64,000 nucleotides of DNA. It comes from Lachnospiraceae bacterium. Lineage in GTDB: Bacteria > Bacillota > Clostridia > Lachnospirales > Lachnospiraceae. The stretch is from positions 310,001-374,000 of the forward strand of contig CABJBM010000001.1 of the NCBI GenBank assembly GCA_902363835.1, read 5' to 3'. The notes under the pieces were generated by a model that ran no database searches, was not told where the DNA came from, and worked only from the letters and a program-made list of their open reading frames with translations. A program made the translations under genes and the position numbers. Each line of letters opens with the position of its first letter. Position 1 is the first letter of the stretch. Shown here one piece after another: positions 7,820 to 16,790 of the stretch.

Positions 7820-8914
7820 ATGATCACTTTACAGAAAACCATTGCATTTCATGAAACATATCCCTTTGACCGGATCGGCAGGAGGGAGAAGCTGCTGTTC
7901 TTTGATATAGAAACTACAGGCTTCTCCGGGGAGTATTCTACCCTTTACCTCATCGGATGTGTTTATTACAGGAACGGCTGCTGGAATCTAGTCCAGTGGT
8001 TTGCAGATACTCTGGATTCGGAAAAAGAACTGTTGGAAACCTTTTTTAAATTCTTAAAGGAATTTACTGTAATCATACATTTTAACGGAGACGGTTTTGA
8101 TATTCCCTATCTTTTAAAGCGCTGTCTTGCCTATGACATGTCTTATGATTTTTCCGGCGTGGAAAGCCTGGATATTTACAAAAAAATACGCCCTTACCGG
8201 GGGCTTCTCGGACTTCCCTCAATGAAGCAAAAGGCCATTGAGGAATTCTTAAAGGTAGAGCGGAAGGATCTTTATTCCGGCGGCCAGCTGATCGAGGTTT
8301 ATAAGGACTACCTTATTTCTCATGACAAATATTTATTTGATCTTTTAATATTACATAATGAAGATGATTTAAAAGGAATGCCCCTGATCCTTCCCATATT
8401 AAATTATCCGGACTTTTTGGAGCACAGCTTTTTCCTTGAACAGCAGGAGCTTGTATGCCAGGAGGATATTTTCGGCAGGGAGTTCCGTTCCTTACGGCTT
8501 ACCTGTAAAAATGGCTTTGCCGTTCCGGTTGGATTTTCAAAATCCAATTCCCTGGTTTCCCTGGAAGCAGAAGGAGAATATCTGACAGCAACCGTTGACC
8601 TCTATGAAGGAGAATTAAAATATTTTTATCCGGATTACAAAAACTATTATTATCTGATTTACGAAGACAAGGCCATTCACAAAAGCGTGGCAGAATACGT
8701 GGATAAGGAAGCCCGGATAAAGGCCACGGCCAAGACCTGCTACACCCGTAGAGCCGGCTGTTACCTTCCCCAGTTTTCCCCTCTGTGGGCGCCCTGCCTT
8801 CAAATGGAATTCAAGGATAAAATCACTTATGTTTCTTATGAACCGGACTTTTTTGAGGATGGCGAAAAGCTTTGCCTTTACATCCGTCACCTGCTGAATA
8901 CCCTGTGCAGGTAA
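7820..8914 (+). CDS. RNase H-fold exonuclease-like protein (YprB family)
   Basis: A 364-aa protein with a DEDD-type exonuclease core. Motif I is FFDIETTGF, motif II is HFNGDGFDIPYL and motif III is LHNEDDLKGM, within the first ~200 residues. The C-terminal half has no motif I can name. Family members are annotated as YprB-type ribonuclease H-like proteins; the substrate is unknown. It is divergent from ruvAB and may share its LexA-like box, which would fit a DNA-repair role, but this is inference. The ribosome site (AAAGGAAAGG, about 12 bases off) is weak. A weak terminator (TGCCG-loop-CGGCA-TTTT) follows at 8931. Confidence 0.8.
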   Translation: MITLQKTIAFHETYPFDRIGRREKLLFFDIETTGFSGEYSTLYLIGCVYYRNGCWNLVQWFADTLDSEKELLETFFKFLKEFTVIIHFNGDGFDIPYLLKRCLAYDMSYDFSGVESLDIYKKIRPYRGLLGLPSMKQKAIEEFLKVERKDLYSGGQLIEVYKDYLISHDKYLFDLLILHNEDDLKGMPLILPILNYPDFLEHSFFLEQQELVCQEDIFGREFRSLRLTCKNGFAVPVGFSKSNSLVSLEAEGEYLTATVDLYEGELKYFYPDYKNYYYLIYEDKAIHKSVAEYVDKEARIKATAKTCYTRRAGCYLPQFSPLWAPCLQMEFKDKITYVSYEPDFFEDGEKLCLYIRHLLNTLCR

Positions 8915-8930
8915 CTTTAAAAACGTTTTT

Positions 8931-8952
8931 TGCCGTTTCTTCCGGCATTTTC
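8931..8952 (+). terminator. Weak intrinsic terminator after the exonuclease gene
   Basis: TGCCG-TTTCTTC-CGGCA followed by TTTT. The stem is only five base pairs, so the call is tentative. Confidence 0.35.
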
Positions 8953-9028
8953 CGGAGTGCTTTCGGGGCAGGTCTTTTATCTTCAGGCCTTCCCGAAGTG
9001 GGTTCCGTCTTTGAATCCATATTCTCCC

Positions 9029-9577
9029 TTACTGATAATCTCCTTTTTTCAGCAAATACCTGATGTAGGAAAATGTCTTTTTTTCCCCCTCGCGCTTTAG
9101 CATCAGAAGAAGCTTTTCCAACAGATTTCTTGTCTCCGGGGCAATAACCATGTAGTTTTTTGCGTGCATGTAATATTCCCAGGGGGACGCATCGGTGTAA
9201 TCTTTTCCCTTATAAGTTTTGGATGCTGCCATCCGGTCCATCATCATCTCAATAACATAATTTAATGGCATCTTATGGCCTACCAGCCCTTCCGACATGT
9301 CCGTGGTAAAATCAATCCAGTATTCATAGTGATGCTTATTACGGCCTTTGTGATGAAGCCAGGCTCTTGAAAAGCCCTTGTCCTCTCGTTCCGCAGCGTT
9401 GGGACTTCTGGTTCCCTGATAATAAAGAACGCCTGGTATGAATTCTTCCGGACTGTATTTTGACAAATCGTGAAGCAGCCCTTGTTTTATAAGCCCTACA
9501 CGAAAGCAGTTTTTCATGACCCTGATTTTGTGTATATTAATGGTGCAAAAATGCCCCCAGAAATTCGTTAATTTCAT
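9029..9577 (-). CDS. DUF5662 family protein
   Basis: A 182-aa protein with the pattern of DUF5662: an N-terminal helix, LLHDLSKYSPEEF, then WLHHKGRNKHHYEYW and a MMMDRMAASKTYKGKDY segment. The paired HD and HH motifs suggest a metal-binding, HD-like fold, but no activity is established. It stands alone, convergent with the exonuclease gene and divergent from the cold-shock gene. Function unknown. Confidence 0.75.
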   Translation of the reverse strand: MKLTNFWGHFCTINIHKIRVMKNCFRVGLIKQGLLHDLSKYSPEEFIPGVLYYQGTRSPNAAEREDKGFSRAWLHHKGRNKHHYEYWIDFTTDMSEGLVGHKMPLNYVIEMMMDRMAASKTYKGKDYTDASPWEYYMHAKNYMVIAPETRNLLEKLLLMLKREGEKKTFSYIRYLLKKGDYQ

Positions 9578-9702
9578 TGCTTTCCCCTTCTCATCCTTAC
9601 AAAAGAATCTTTTCCCATTTTACCACAATTTCCTCTGATTTCACCACTTATTTTCCCTTAAATTTACTATAGAGATTTCTTTGTTTTTAAATCGGAAAAT
9701 GT

Positions 9703-9731
9703 TTGACACCTTTCCCTTTTTATGCTATTCT
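9703..9731 (+). promoter_or_regulatory. Sigma-A promoter of the cold-shock gene
   Basis: TTGACA, 17 bases, TATTCT. The predicted start near 9738 gives a leader of about 54 bases ending in TTTTGGAGG before the ATG. Confidence 0.7.
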
Positions 9732-9791
9732 TAGGGAGGTTACAGATATCCTGTAATAGTACAATTTTTTATTCATTTTGGAGGTATCACA

Positions 9792-9989
9792 ATGAAAGGT
9801 ACAGTTAAGTGGTTTAACAACCAAAAGGGTTACGGATTTATATCCGACGAACAGGGTAACGATGTATTTGTTCACTACTCAGGTCTTAGCATGGACGGCT
9901 TCAAATCCTTAGATGAAGGCGCTGCTGTAGAGTTCGATGTTGTCGATGGAGCTAAGGGACCACAGGCTACAAACGTTACCAAATTATAA
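9792..9989 (+). CDS. Cold-shock protein, CspA/CspB family
   Basis: A 65-aa single-stranded nucleic-acid-binding OB-fold protein and RNA chaperone. RNP1 is KGYGFI and RNP2 is VFVHYS; the rest ([16 protein letters not shown]) is canonical. The length is exactly that of the family. It is monocistronic, with its own promoter and a strong terminator. It may respond to cold or growth phase, although the ~54-base leader is shorter than the long cold-shock leaders of E. coli cspA. Confidence 0.96.
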   Translation: MKGTVKWFNNQKGYGFISDEQGNDVFVHYSGLSMDGFKSLDEGAAVEFDVVDGAKGPQATNVTKL

Positions 9990-10057
9990 TCATTGACTTA
10001 TCAGTGTACCTTTTTTCAATATAGGAAGAAGTTATATTGTTTCACATGATTACGATT

Positions 10058-10085
10058 AGAGCCATCCAGCTGGATGGCTCTTTTT
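10058..10085 (+). terminator. Rho-independent terminator of the cold-shock gene
   Basis: A perfect 24-bp palindrome, AGAGCCATCCAG/CTGGATGGCTCT, followed by TTTTT. Confidence 0.85.
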
Positions 10086-10098
10086 GACGCAGCCTGAC

Positions 10099-10974
10099 TT
10101 ATGATTTTTCGTGGAGGCGTTTTAAATCTTCCACCGTAAATTCGTAATTCTTATTGCAGAAATGGCAATTCACCTCAATGCTCTTTCCTTCATCAATCAT
10201 TTCCTGAATTTCCTTCCGTCCGATGCTGACCAAAGCTTTTTCCACCCTTGCCTTATCGCAGCTGCAGTAAAAACGGGTAGGTATCTGCTCCATGATTTCC
10301 AGACCAAACTCTCCCAGGATGTGCTCAAGGATCATTTCCGGCGTATTTCCCTGATCCAGAAGCTCTGTGATGGAAGTAATCTCTCCCAGCTTTTTCTCCA
10401 GGCTGTCGATGATTGCATCAGAAGCTCCAGGCAAAAGCTGGATGATAAAACCGCCGGCCTGTTTCACAGTGTTGTCCTTATTCATTAAAACGCCAAGTGC
10501 CACCGATGACGGCGTCTGCTCGGAAGCAGCGTAATAATATGTCAGATCCTCGGCAATTTCTCCGCCTACCAGTATGGTCTGTCCAATATAAGGTTCCTTT
10601 AAGCCGATATCCTTAATAACACTTAATACTCCCTCTCCTACCGCACCTCCTACATCCAGCTTACCGGCCTGACTGGGCGGAAGCATGACACCAGGATTGT
10701 AAGCATAGCCTTTTACATCTCCCTTGGAATCTGCAGTTACCGTAAGGCCTTCAATAGGGCCGCTTCCCTGAATCTTTATGGTCAGTAAATCGTCTTCCCC
10801 CTTCATCATGACACCCATCATGCTCCCTGCAGTCAAAAGCCTGCCTAAAGCAGCCGTAGCCACAGGACTTGTATTATGAGCCTGCCTTGCCTGCTCCACC
10901 AGTTCTCTGGTAGTTGCCGCAAAGGCTCGGATCTGATGATCCCCTGCCGTGGCTCTGATAATATAATCAGACAT
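10099..10974 (-). CDS. hslO: Redox-regulated chaperone Hsp33
   Basis: A 291-aa cytoplasmic holdase activated by oxidation. The zinc-binding redox switch is intact: C-S-C near residue 240 and C-H-F-C about 30 residues later (YCSCDKA, NCHFCNK). The N-terminal domain has the expected LLTAGSMMGVMMKGED and LLPGASD segments. The start lies one base after the stop of the methyltransferase, so the two are co-transcribed and probably translationally coupled. Confidence 0.96.
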   Translation of the reverse strand: MSDYIIRATAGDHQIRAFAATTRELVEQARQAHNTSPVATAALGRLLTAGSMMGVMMKGEDDLLTIKIQGSGPIEGLTVTADSKGDVKGYAYNPGVMLPPSQAGKLDVGGAVGEGVLSVIKDIGLKEPYIGQTILVGGEIAEDLTYYYAASEQTPSSVALGVLMNKDNTVKQAGGFIIQLLPGASDAIIDSLEKKLGEITSITELLDQGNTPEMILEHILGEFGLEIMEQIPTRFYCSCDKARVEKALVSIGRKEIQEMIDEGKSIEVNCHFCNKNYEFTVEDLKRLHEKS

Positions 10975-10975
10975 A

Positions 10976-11734
10976 TTATAATTCCTTTCCGCGTTCTCTT
11001 GCTATGATATAAATTCTTTCACTGTTATCCTTTACGGGAGATTTTGTAAAAGCATCAAAAGCGGCCACAAAATCCATACCAGCCTCTTTTATGGCCATCT
11101 TTACTTCTTCAAGAGAGTATGCTCTCTGGTAATGATTCTCTGTATATTTCCGGTATAAATCTCCCTCCTGCTTAATAAACAGAGAAAGGTCATATTCATT
11201 GATCCTGGATTCCTTATCATAATAATTATCCCAGATAAAGCTGCATTCCTCCCGGTCCTCTGCAATGGTGGAATCTCCCATAATGGTTTCATATTTATAA
11301 ATTGTGTTCAAATCAAATATAAAAATTCCTCCCGGGTCCAGATAATTGTTAACCAGCCGGAATACTTCTTCCATATCCTCATATTCCAGGATGTAATTCA
11401 TGCAGTCACAGATGCTTATAACAGCCCGCACTGTGCCGTAAAGCTCAAATTCTCTCATATCCTGCATAAGATAAAGAATGTCTTTTTCTGACTTTTCCTG
11501 CTTTTCCATGGCTATCTGCAGCATGTCCCCGGAGTTGTCTACCCCGATCATGTCATATCCCCGGTCTGCCAGAAGCTCCGTAAGGCTTCCCGTTCCGCAG
11601 CCCAGATCAAGAATCAGGCCATCCCTGATCCCATATTCATTCAACAGTCCAGTTACGTATTCACACCAGTCTTTATATGGAATATTGTCCATAAACCGGT
11701 CATAGACCTCTGCAAAGCTACTATAAGCTTCCAT
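10976..11734 (-). CDS. Class I SAM-dependent methyltransferase
   Basis: A 252-aa Rossmann-fold methyltransferase. Motif I is LILDLGCGTGSLTELL, followed by the acidic residue in MIGVDNSGDML and motif II-like AVISICDCMNYI. The substrate is unknown; small-molecule or tRNA methylation are both possible. It immediately precedes hslO (one-base spacer), a pairing that suggests a linked stress-related operon without proving it. Confidence 0.88.
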   Translation of the reverse strand: MEAYSSFAEVYDRFMDNIPYKDWCEYVTGLLNEYGIRDGLILDLGCGTGSLTELLADRGYDMIGVDNSGDMLQIAMEKQEKSEKDILYLMQDMREFELYGTVRAVISICDCMNYILEYEDMEEVFRLVNNYLDPGGIFIFDLNTIYKYETIMGDSTIAEDREECSFIWDNYYDKESRINEYDLSLFIKQEGDLYRKYTENHYQRAYSLEEVKMAIKEAGMDFVAAFDAFTKSPVKDNSERIYIIARERGKEL

Positions 11735-11764
11735 TCACAATTTCCTCTTTCTTGCCCATGCTCA

Positions 11765-11799
11765 AAAACAAAGCAGGTAACTCATAAAGAGGTACCTGC
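11765..11799 (-). terminator. Terminator after the SEC-C gene
   Basis: On the minus strand GCAGGTA-x-CTC-TTTAT-GAG-x-TACCTGC is followed by TTTGTTTTTG. It lies between the SEC-C protein and the methyltransferase gene and separates their transcripts. Confidence 0.75.
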
Positions 11800-11838
11800 C
11801 TTCCTGTCTCTTTATCCTGCCGTCAAAGCAGCCTTTGA

Positions 11839-12348
11839 TTACAGGTGGGATCCGCAGCACTTTTTATACTTCTTGCCGCTGCCGCATGGACATGGATCAT
11901 TTCTTCCAACCTTTGCACCCTTTACAATGGTTCCGGAAGCTTTCTGCTTTTTATAAAGCTCTTTTTTCTTCTCTTCCGTCAGTATTTCATCCCACTGCGG
12001 AAGATTATACAGCCACTCTGCCTTAGCTTCTACCATATTATAATACAGCTTTTCCGGGTCAATCTCTATTTTTACCACGGTCTGCTCCTCCATGGTTTCG
12101 ATGGGATTTTCATACCCTTTTAAGCTTTCATTAATTCCATCTAAAAATCCGGTCATCGTCTGGACATCAGTGCCATATCTCTTGGCCAGCTCTTCGACCG
12201 TCCCCTCAACCGCTTCCTCTGGCTTGGAAAGAATATGCTCATAGATTCCCTTTTCTACTTTGAAATACTCGGTCCATAATTCTTCTTTTCCTTTATCATC
12301 CAGCCCATCACCGTATGCCAGGTTTCTCCAATTTTCTAAAATAGCCAT
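11839..12348 (-). CDS. SEC-C metal-binding domain protein
   Basis: About 169 aa. The last ~22 residues are the SEC-C zinc motif, [19 protein letters not shown], as at the C-terminus of SecA, where it mediates SecB or ribosome contacts. The N-terminal ~140 residues are acidic and helical with no named domain. The ATG at 12348 is preferred over a TTG two codons upstream. It is monocistronic, with a terminator after it. Function unknown; a protein-interaction role is usual for stand-alone SEC-C proteins. Confidence 0.8.
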   Translation of the reverse strand: MAILENWRNLAYGDGLDDKGKEELWTEYFKVEKGIYEHILSKPEEAVEGTVEELAKRYGTDVQTMTGFLDGINESLKGYENPIETMEEQTVVKIEIDPEKLYYNMVEAKAEWLYNLPQWDEILTEEKKKELYKKQKASGTIVKGAKVGRNDPCPCGSGKKYKKCCGSHL

Positions 12349-12392
12349 GTTCAAACCATCCTTTTGTCTGTTATTCTCGTGAAATCAACGAG

Positions 12393-12418
12393 CCAAGGCC
12401 AAGACCGCTTGACCTTGG
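12393..12418. other. Hairpin in the spacer upstream of the SEC-C gene
   Basis: CCAAGGCCAAG-ACCG-CTTGACCTTGG forms an 11-bp stem with one mismatch and a four-base loop. No T-run follows on either strand. It could be a leader structure of the SEC-C transcript. The rest of 12349-12603 holds a 7-bp inverted repeat (AGTCAAA ... TTTGACT) and nothing else I recognise. Confidence 0.35.
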
Positions 12419-12603
12419 CGACTGCCCACGGAGTCAAACACCCCATAGTTTGCTGCAGAGTATTTGACTTCTGGTAGTACTCCAACAAACAGTATATAAC
12501 ATCTTTATGTATTTTGCAAAATGTTTTTTCTTATTTTGTAATTCTCCGCCGTCAAATGATCGGAAAAACCCACTGCAGGTTCTTTCCATACGCCTTTGCT
12601 GCC

Positions 12604-15186
12604 TTATAACCGGTTCCTGCTTAAACCCAGAAGCTTTATCATCAGATCCACGCTTCCCACATTATAGCCGCTGCATCCATAGACCGCCCTTAAACCTGGG
12701 TCCGTAACGATTAAAAGCGGCAGCTTTTCCGGATCCACATACATTCTCCGGGCCAGCGGCTCTACCGTATCATCAAAGCTGATATAACCCACCTTGATTC
12801 CGGGGATTGCTTTCAACACCTTGCAAATGGTCTGGTTTTTCAGCGACATTTCTCCCTGAAGCAGGAAAATGATACGGGCATCCAGGCCAATTAACGCATC
12901 CTTTTGTTCCAGCATTTCGTTAAGAACATGCTCTGTAGGCTCCTGCCCCTGGGAAAGTATTGCCAGAATATTGGCCTTTTCTTTCATAAGCACCGATGCC
13001 GGAACTTTCTCTTCTTTCCCGTTTTCCGCTTTCACAGTCACTTCAAAATCATCCAGCATGTTGTCAACCAGCATGTCATCCAGGCTTCCTGCCCTCAGGC
13101 GCATGGTCACAGACTTTTCTTCATTTTTTGTTAATTTAAAGACAAACTCACTGGCGTTCTGGTTTCCGCTGGGAAGACGGACAGAGGTGATCAGGCGGTA
13201 AGTACCAGGCTCCAGATCCATTTTTAAAATGCCGCCTGAAAACTTCACGCCAGTATAATCCAGAGTCACGAACTGTCCCTCTTTCAGCTTTCCAATGGTC
13301 CATGTCTGGTAATAGGTCCACAGGCTGTCCGTTTCTCCATACAGTACCAGCTTTCCTGACTCTTTTGTCTTATCTTCTAATAGTTCATCAGTCCCTGATA
13401 TTGATACAAATCTTCCTGCCTCATAAATCTCTGCTTCCAGATTCACGGGATTTATCCGGGCGGGAATGCCCAGGGTCCGGCAAATGGCAACAAACAATAT
13501 CCTCTGGCTAAGGGGATTGCCTTGTAAAAGCTTAAGGCTTCCTGCCGGGGTGGCGCAGATCGTCTTATAATCCAGCTTTGGTTCAAAGCCAATGTGATGT
13601 TTTACATATTCCCAAATAGTTTCAGGCTTTTTCCGGAACCCATCCTTTTCTTCCTCAGTAAAAAAGCTCTCAATAAACCCCCGGTAATCCGTCATTTCCT
13701 CCAGTAAAATCCTTGGGCAAAGAATGTATTTCACATAAATATCCGTATTTCCATTCTCCTCCCAACCCTTACGGTATGGAGCTGCTCCTGCCAGGTGGCT
13801 TTCCAGAATATCTGCCCTGGCATCCTTATAATCCTTTACAGAAAGGCTGTGAAGCATGGCCTTACGGTCCGGATTCTGATCCCTGGAAAGAAATTTATAA
13901 ATCTCATCAAAATTACCGGCAGATAACCGCAGGATCTCTGTTTCCTCCGGATATCCAGAAGCCGCTTCCTCCTTAAAATATCCTGCGATCCTGCTTTCCC
14001 GCATCTGGTTCGCCTCTTGGATCCGTATTCTGTTTCTATCCTTCTGCTCCTTTGTAAGGTTTACCGGATTCATGGGATAATCCTTTGGAGCAATGACGTC
14101 CACATCCACCCAGACATCCTCTTCCGATTGCTTCTCATCTTTCTTTAACACCAATACCGCCCCATCTCCCTGTTCATGGGAGATCCATGCTTCACACCAC
14201 AGCCCATCCTTCATGGCACGGACGTGAATATCCCCAAGGCCGATGGTAATGGAAACCTTTCCTTCCCTGTTTGTGTATAGGTTCACCACGCTGCAGTATT
14301 CCGCCATGTTAAGAATTTCAAAAGAAACATGAGCATTCTTCACTGGATTTCTATCCTCATCAAGCACCTGGATTTCACATGATTTTGTCAGGGCATAGGT
14401 TGGAGTCCCGTTATAATAAACCAATAAATCATCATGACCCAGGCATTCCGTCTCCGAATCACCGGAATAATCGGAGAAAGTTCTGGTATGCACCAGCAGT
14501 GCCCTGGATGAAGCATTGGTAAACCATCCCTTATCCAGAACTTCTTCCGGCTCACATGCTCCCAGAAAATGCCACTTTCCTTCCACAAACACTTCAACCC
14601 ATGCGTGGTTGTCATCACAATGAGCCCATCTGGGCGTATATACCTGTCTGGCAGGGATACCCACACTTCTGAAAGCTGTCACGGCAAAAGTGGATTCCTC
14701 TCCGCACCTGCCCTTTCCTGATTTATATACTGTCACAGGGGATATGGTCCTGTTGTCGGAAGCCTCATACGTTCCGTTTTCCGCGCACCAGTAATTGATT
14801 GCCAGTACTGCCTCCCTTACGGAAAGCCCCTTGATCCGGTCAATCAGCATATCATAGAAAAATCTGCGGCAGTCTTCAATGTTCTCCGTGTTGATCCTAT
14901 AATATAAAATATGATGAAGGAAAATATCCTCCGGAATCCCCTGGCACCATTCCATGTGATCATAGACCATGATGGAATGCCTTACAAATCCAAGAAACCG
15001 GTCAAACTCATATTCTCCTGCATCCCGCACCGGCATGGTCCCATATAAAAATTTCATGAGCACCTGCTCTTCGGGAGTGCAGCTTTCCATGGCTTTCTCG
15101 ATTTCTCCCCTGAGGCTTCCCAGAAAAGGAAGTCTTAAGTCATATTTTTCCTGGGCATATCTCTGTAAATGTTCTGAAAACATCAC
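12604..15186 (-). CDS. Large transglutaminase-like protein with duplicated core and thioredoxin-like C-terminus
   Basis: An 860-aa cytoplasmic-looking protein with no signal peptide. Residues ~130-230 form a transglutaminase-like core with Cys in GKGRCGEES, His in DDNHAWVEVF, and Glu (GACEPE) where Asp is usual. Around residues 520-590 a second, degenerate copy repeats the pattern (AGSLKLLQGNPLSQ, CRTLGIPARINP) without the catalytic Cys. The last ~110 residues look thioredoxin-like (KLPLLIVTDPGLRAVYG). Start is GTG 15186 or ATG 15183, behind AAAGGAG. It is the last gene of the opp-cutC-deoR run (58-base spacer). Function unknown; peptide processing is a guess. Confidence 0.8.
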   Translation of the reverse strand: MMFSEHLQRYAQEKYDLRLPFLGSLRGEIEKAMESCTPEEQVLMKFLYGTMPVRDAGEYEFDRFLGFVRHSIMVYDHMEWCQGIPEDIFLHHILYYRINTENIEDCRRFFYDMLIDRIKGLSVREAVLAINYWCAENGTYEASDNRTISPVTVYKSGKGRCGEESTFAVTAFRSVGIPARQVYTPRWAHCDDNHAWVEVFVEGKWHFLGACEPEEVLDKGWFTNASSRALLVHTRTFSDYSGDSETECLGHDDLLVYYNGTPTYALTKSCEIQVLDEDRNPVKNAHVSFEILNMAEYCSVVNLYTNREGKVSITIGLGDIHVRAMKDGLWCEAWISHEQGDGAVLVLKKDEKQSEEDVWVDVDVIAPKDYPMNPVNLTKEQKDRNRIRIQEANQMRESRIAGYFKEEAASGYPEETEILRLSAGNFDEIYKFLSRDQNPDRKAMLHSLSVKDYKDARADILESHLAGAAPYRKGWEENGNTDIYVKYILCPRILLEEMTDYRGFIESFFTEEEKDGFRKKPETIWEYVKHHIGFEPKLDYKTICATPAGSLKLLQGNPLSQRILFVAICRTLGIPARINPVNLEAEIYEAGRFVSISGTDELLEDKTKESGKLVLYGETDSLWTYYQTWTIGKLKEGQFVTLDYTGVKFSGGILKMDLEPGTYRLITSVRLPSGNQNASEFVFKLTKNEEKSVTMRLRAGSLDDMLVDNMLDDFEVTVKAENGKEEKVPASVLMKEKANILAILSQGQEPTEHVLNEMLEQKDALIGLDARIIFLLQGEMSLKNQTICKVLKAIPGIKVGYISFDDTVEPLARRMYVDPEKLPLLIVTDPGLRAVYGCSGYNVGSVDLMIKLLGLSRNRL

Positions 15187-15244
15187 AAAATTCTCCTTTA
15201 CGAAATCAATTGATTATTTTCTGATCCAGCCATTCCGGCAAAAG

Positions 15245-16006
15245 CTACAGAATGGTAACTCCTGCGGAGTAAAGCTTACTGGCCGTAGCCTCATCCGGCA
15301 TGGTATCCGTGATGATTCCGTCTATGTCATCAAAATGAGCAAATTTATAGGAATCATTAAAATAAAATTTATCCTTTTCCATTACCAGATATTTATGCCT
15401 GCTGCTGGCAATGGCGGCCTTCTTTGTCAAGCCATCCTCAACGCCTAAGGTGGTGATGGAATTATCTGTAAGATCTAAGCCGCAGGTCCCGATTAAGGCC
15501 CGGTCAAAACTGTACTGTTTGATGATCTCAATGGCAGCTGCTCCCATAAAGCCGTTTACAGTGCGGTACATGATCCCCCCGGTACCAATAGCAGTAATAT
15601 TGGGATTTACGGCCAGGGTCTGCATGATATCGATCATATTGGTCACCACGGTTACCCGCTTATGGGATTTGGCAAGCAGTTCCGCCACCATAATATTTGT
15701 GGTGGAAATATCCAGAAATATGGTCTCATTGCTCCCGATGAGCTCATAGGCTTTCTGGGCAATTAATTTCTTTTTCTCGATATTTGTATCTCTCCGGTCA
15801 ATAACATCCCGTTTCAGCGGATAATCCTGGGATAATAAGGCTCCGCCATAAGTCCGTTTCAGTTTTCCGGCATTTTCCAGGCTTTTTAAGTCCTTGCGTA
15901 TACAATCCTCTGTCACCTGGAAAAGGGCGCTTAAATCCTTTACCTTCACCATGCCCTGATCCTGCAGGATCTGTAAAATTTTATCTAAACGTTCTTCCGT
16001 AAACAT
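15245..16006 (-). CDS. DeoR family transcriptional regulator
   Basis: About 253 aa. The N-terminal DeoR helix-turn-helix is clear (EERLDKILQILQDQG, VKDLSALFQVTEDCIRKDL, KRTYGGALL). A DeoRC sugar-phosphate sensor domain follows with IFLDISTTNIMVAELL and GTGGIMYRTVNGFMG. The ATG at 16006 has GGAGG seven bases upstream and overlaps the cutC end by 22 bases; the longer frame from 16039 lacks a ribosome site. It probably responds to a phosphorylated sugar or nucleoside, but its target genes are not evident. Confidence 0.92.
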   Translation of the reverse strand: MFTEERLDKILQILQDQGMVKVKDLSALFQVTEDCIRKDLKSLENAGKLKRTYGGALLSQDYPLKRDVIDRRDTNIEKKKLIAQKAYELIGSNETIFLDISTTNIMVAELLAKSHKRVTVVTNMIDIMQTLAVNPNITAIGTGGIMYRTVNGFMGAAAIEIIKQYSFDRALIGTCGLDLTDNSITTLGVEDGLTKKAAIASSRHKYLVMEKDKFYFNDSYKFAHFDDIDGIITDTMPDEATASKLYSAGVTIL

Positions 16007-16752
16007 GCCTTTTCCTCCATCAGCTTCTTTGCCCGGCATATCTGCTCCTCCTCGGTACGGAAAATATCATACTCCCCAATTCCCGGTATGCCCATATTCA
16101 CATTTTCTTTCCGATAGATCATACCGCTGTCCACGATAGTTTTGCCAGACATATGAAAGCAGCGGGCATCTATTTCATCCATCAGGCAGGCAATTGCATC
16201 CACATTGACCCCGCTCCCTGCCATAATATCGATCCGGTCATCCGCCTGTACAATCAGTTCCTTTAAAAGCGTTTTCCCTTCCATACAGGTGTTTTGCTGA
16301 CCTGAGGTCAAAATGGTATCCGCTCCTGCCTCTATGGCTTCCTTAAGGCTCCTGTAAGGATCCCTGCATACATCAAAGGCCCTGTGAAGGGTCATACTTC
16401 CCCCTCCGGCCCTTTCTCTGAGCACCTTCAGCCGTTCCATATCAAGATCCCCATCCGGCTTTAAAAATCCTACGACGATTCCATCCGCACCAAGGTCCCG
16501 GAACATCTGTGCATCTTCTGATATCATCTGAAACTCATGATCTGTATACAAAAAGTCTCCATACCGGGGCCGTATCAGCACGTTAATGGGAACCTCACAG
16601 GCTTTACGTATCTGCTTAAACTGGCTCACGCCAGGGGTTGTTCCCCCGATCACCAGATTTGCACAGAGCTCCAGCCTGTCAGCCCCTCCCCGTACTGCTG
16701 CTTTTGCAGATTCCACAGAATCCACACAGACCTCCAAGATATAGTCTTTCAT
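15985..16752 (-). CDS. cutC: CutC family TIM-barrel protein
   Basis: A 255-aa CutC-family protein: LEVCVDSVESAKAAVRGGADRLELCANL at the start, VLIRPRYGDFLYTD, then MTLHRAFDVCRD and TSGQQNT. The copper role assigned in E. coli is disputed and the real activity is unknown; homologues often neighbour sugar or peptide catabolic genes. Here it lies 38 bases after oppF and overlaps the DeoR gene, so it is part of that operon. The C-terminus extends some 40 residues beyond the barrel. Confidence 0.9.
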   Translation of the reverse strand: MKDYILEVCVDSVESAKAAVRGGADRLELCANLVIGGTTPGVSQFKQIRKACEVPINVLIRPRYGDFLYTDHEFQMISEDAQMFRDLGADGIVVGFLKPDGDLDMERLKVLRERAGGGSMTLHRAFDVCRDPYRSLKEAIEAGADTILTSGQQNTCMEGKTLLKELIVQADDRIDIMAGSGVNVDAIACLMDEIDARCFHMSGKTIVDSGMIYRKENVNMGIPGIGEYDIFRTEEEQICRAKKLMEEKACLRKNV

Positions 16753-16790
16753 CGCTCTCTCCTAACAAAATATATTTTATTGCCTGCATC

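Noticed and set aside
8823..9020. 65-codon minus-strand frame beginning six bases after the DUF5662 stop
   Set aside because: It has a GGGAG close to the ATG but the spacing is short, the translated text is low-complexity and basic, and its 3' part lies antisense inside the exonuclease gene. Conservation would be needed to support it.
12393..12418. Possible terminator or small RNA at the CCAAGG hairpin
   Set aside because: Good stem but no T-run, no promoter found, and no match to an RNA family I know; kept only as a hairpin.
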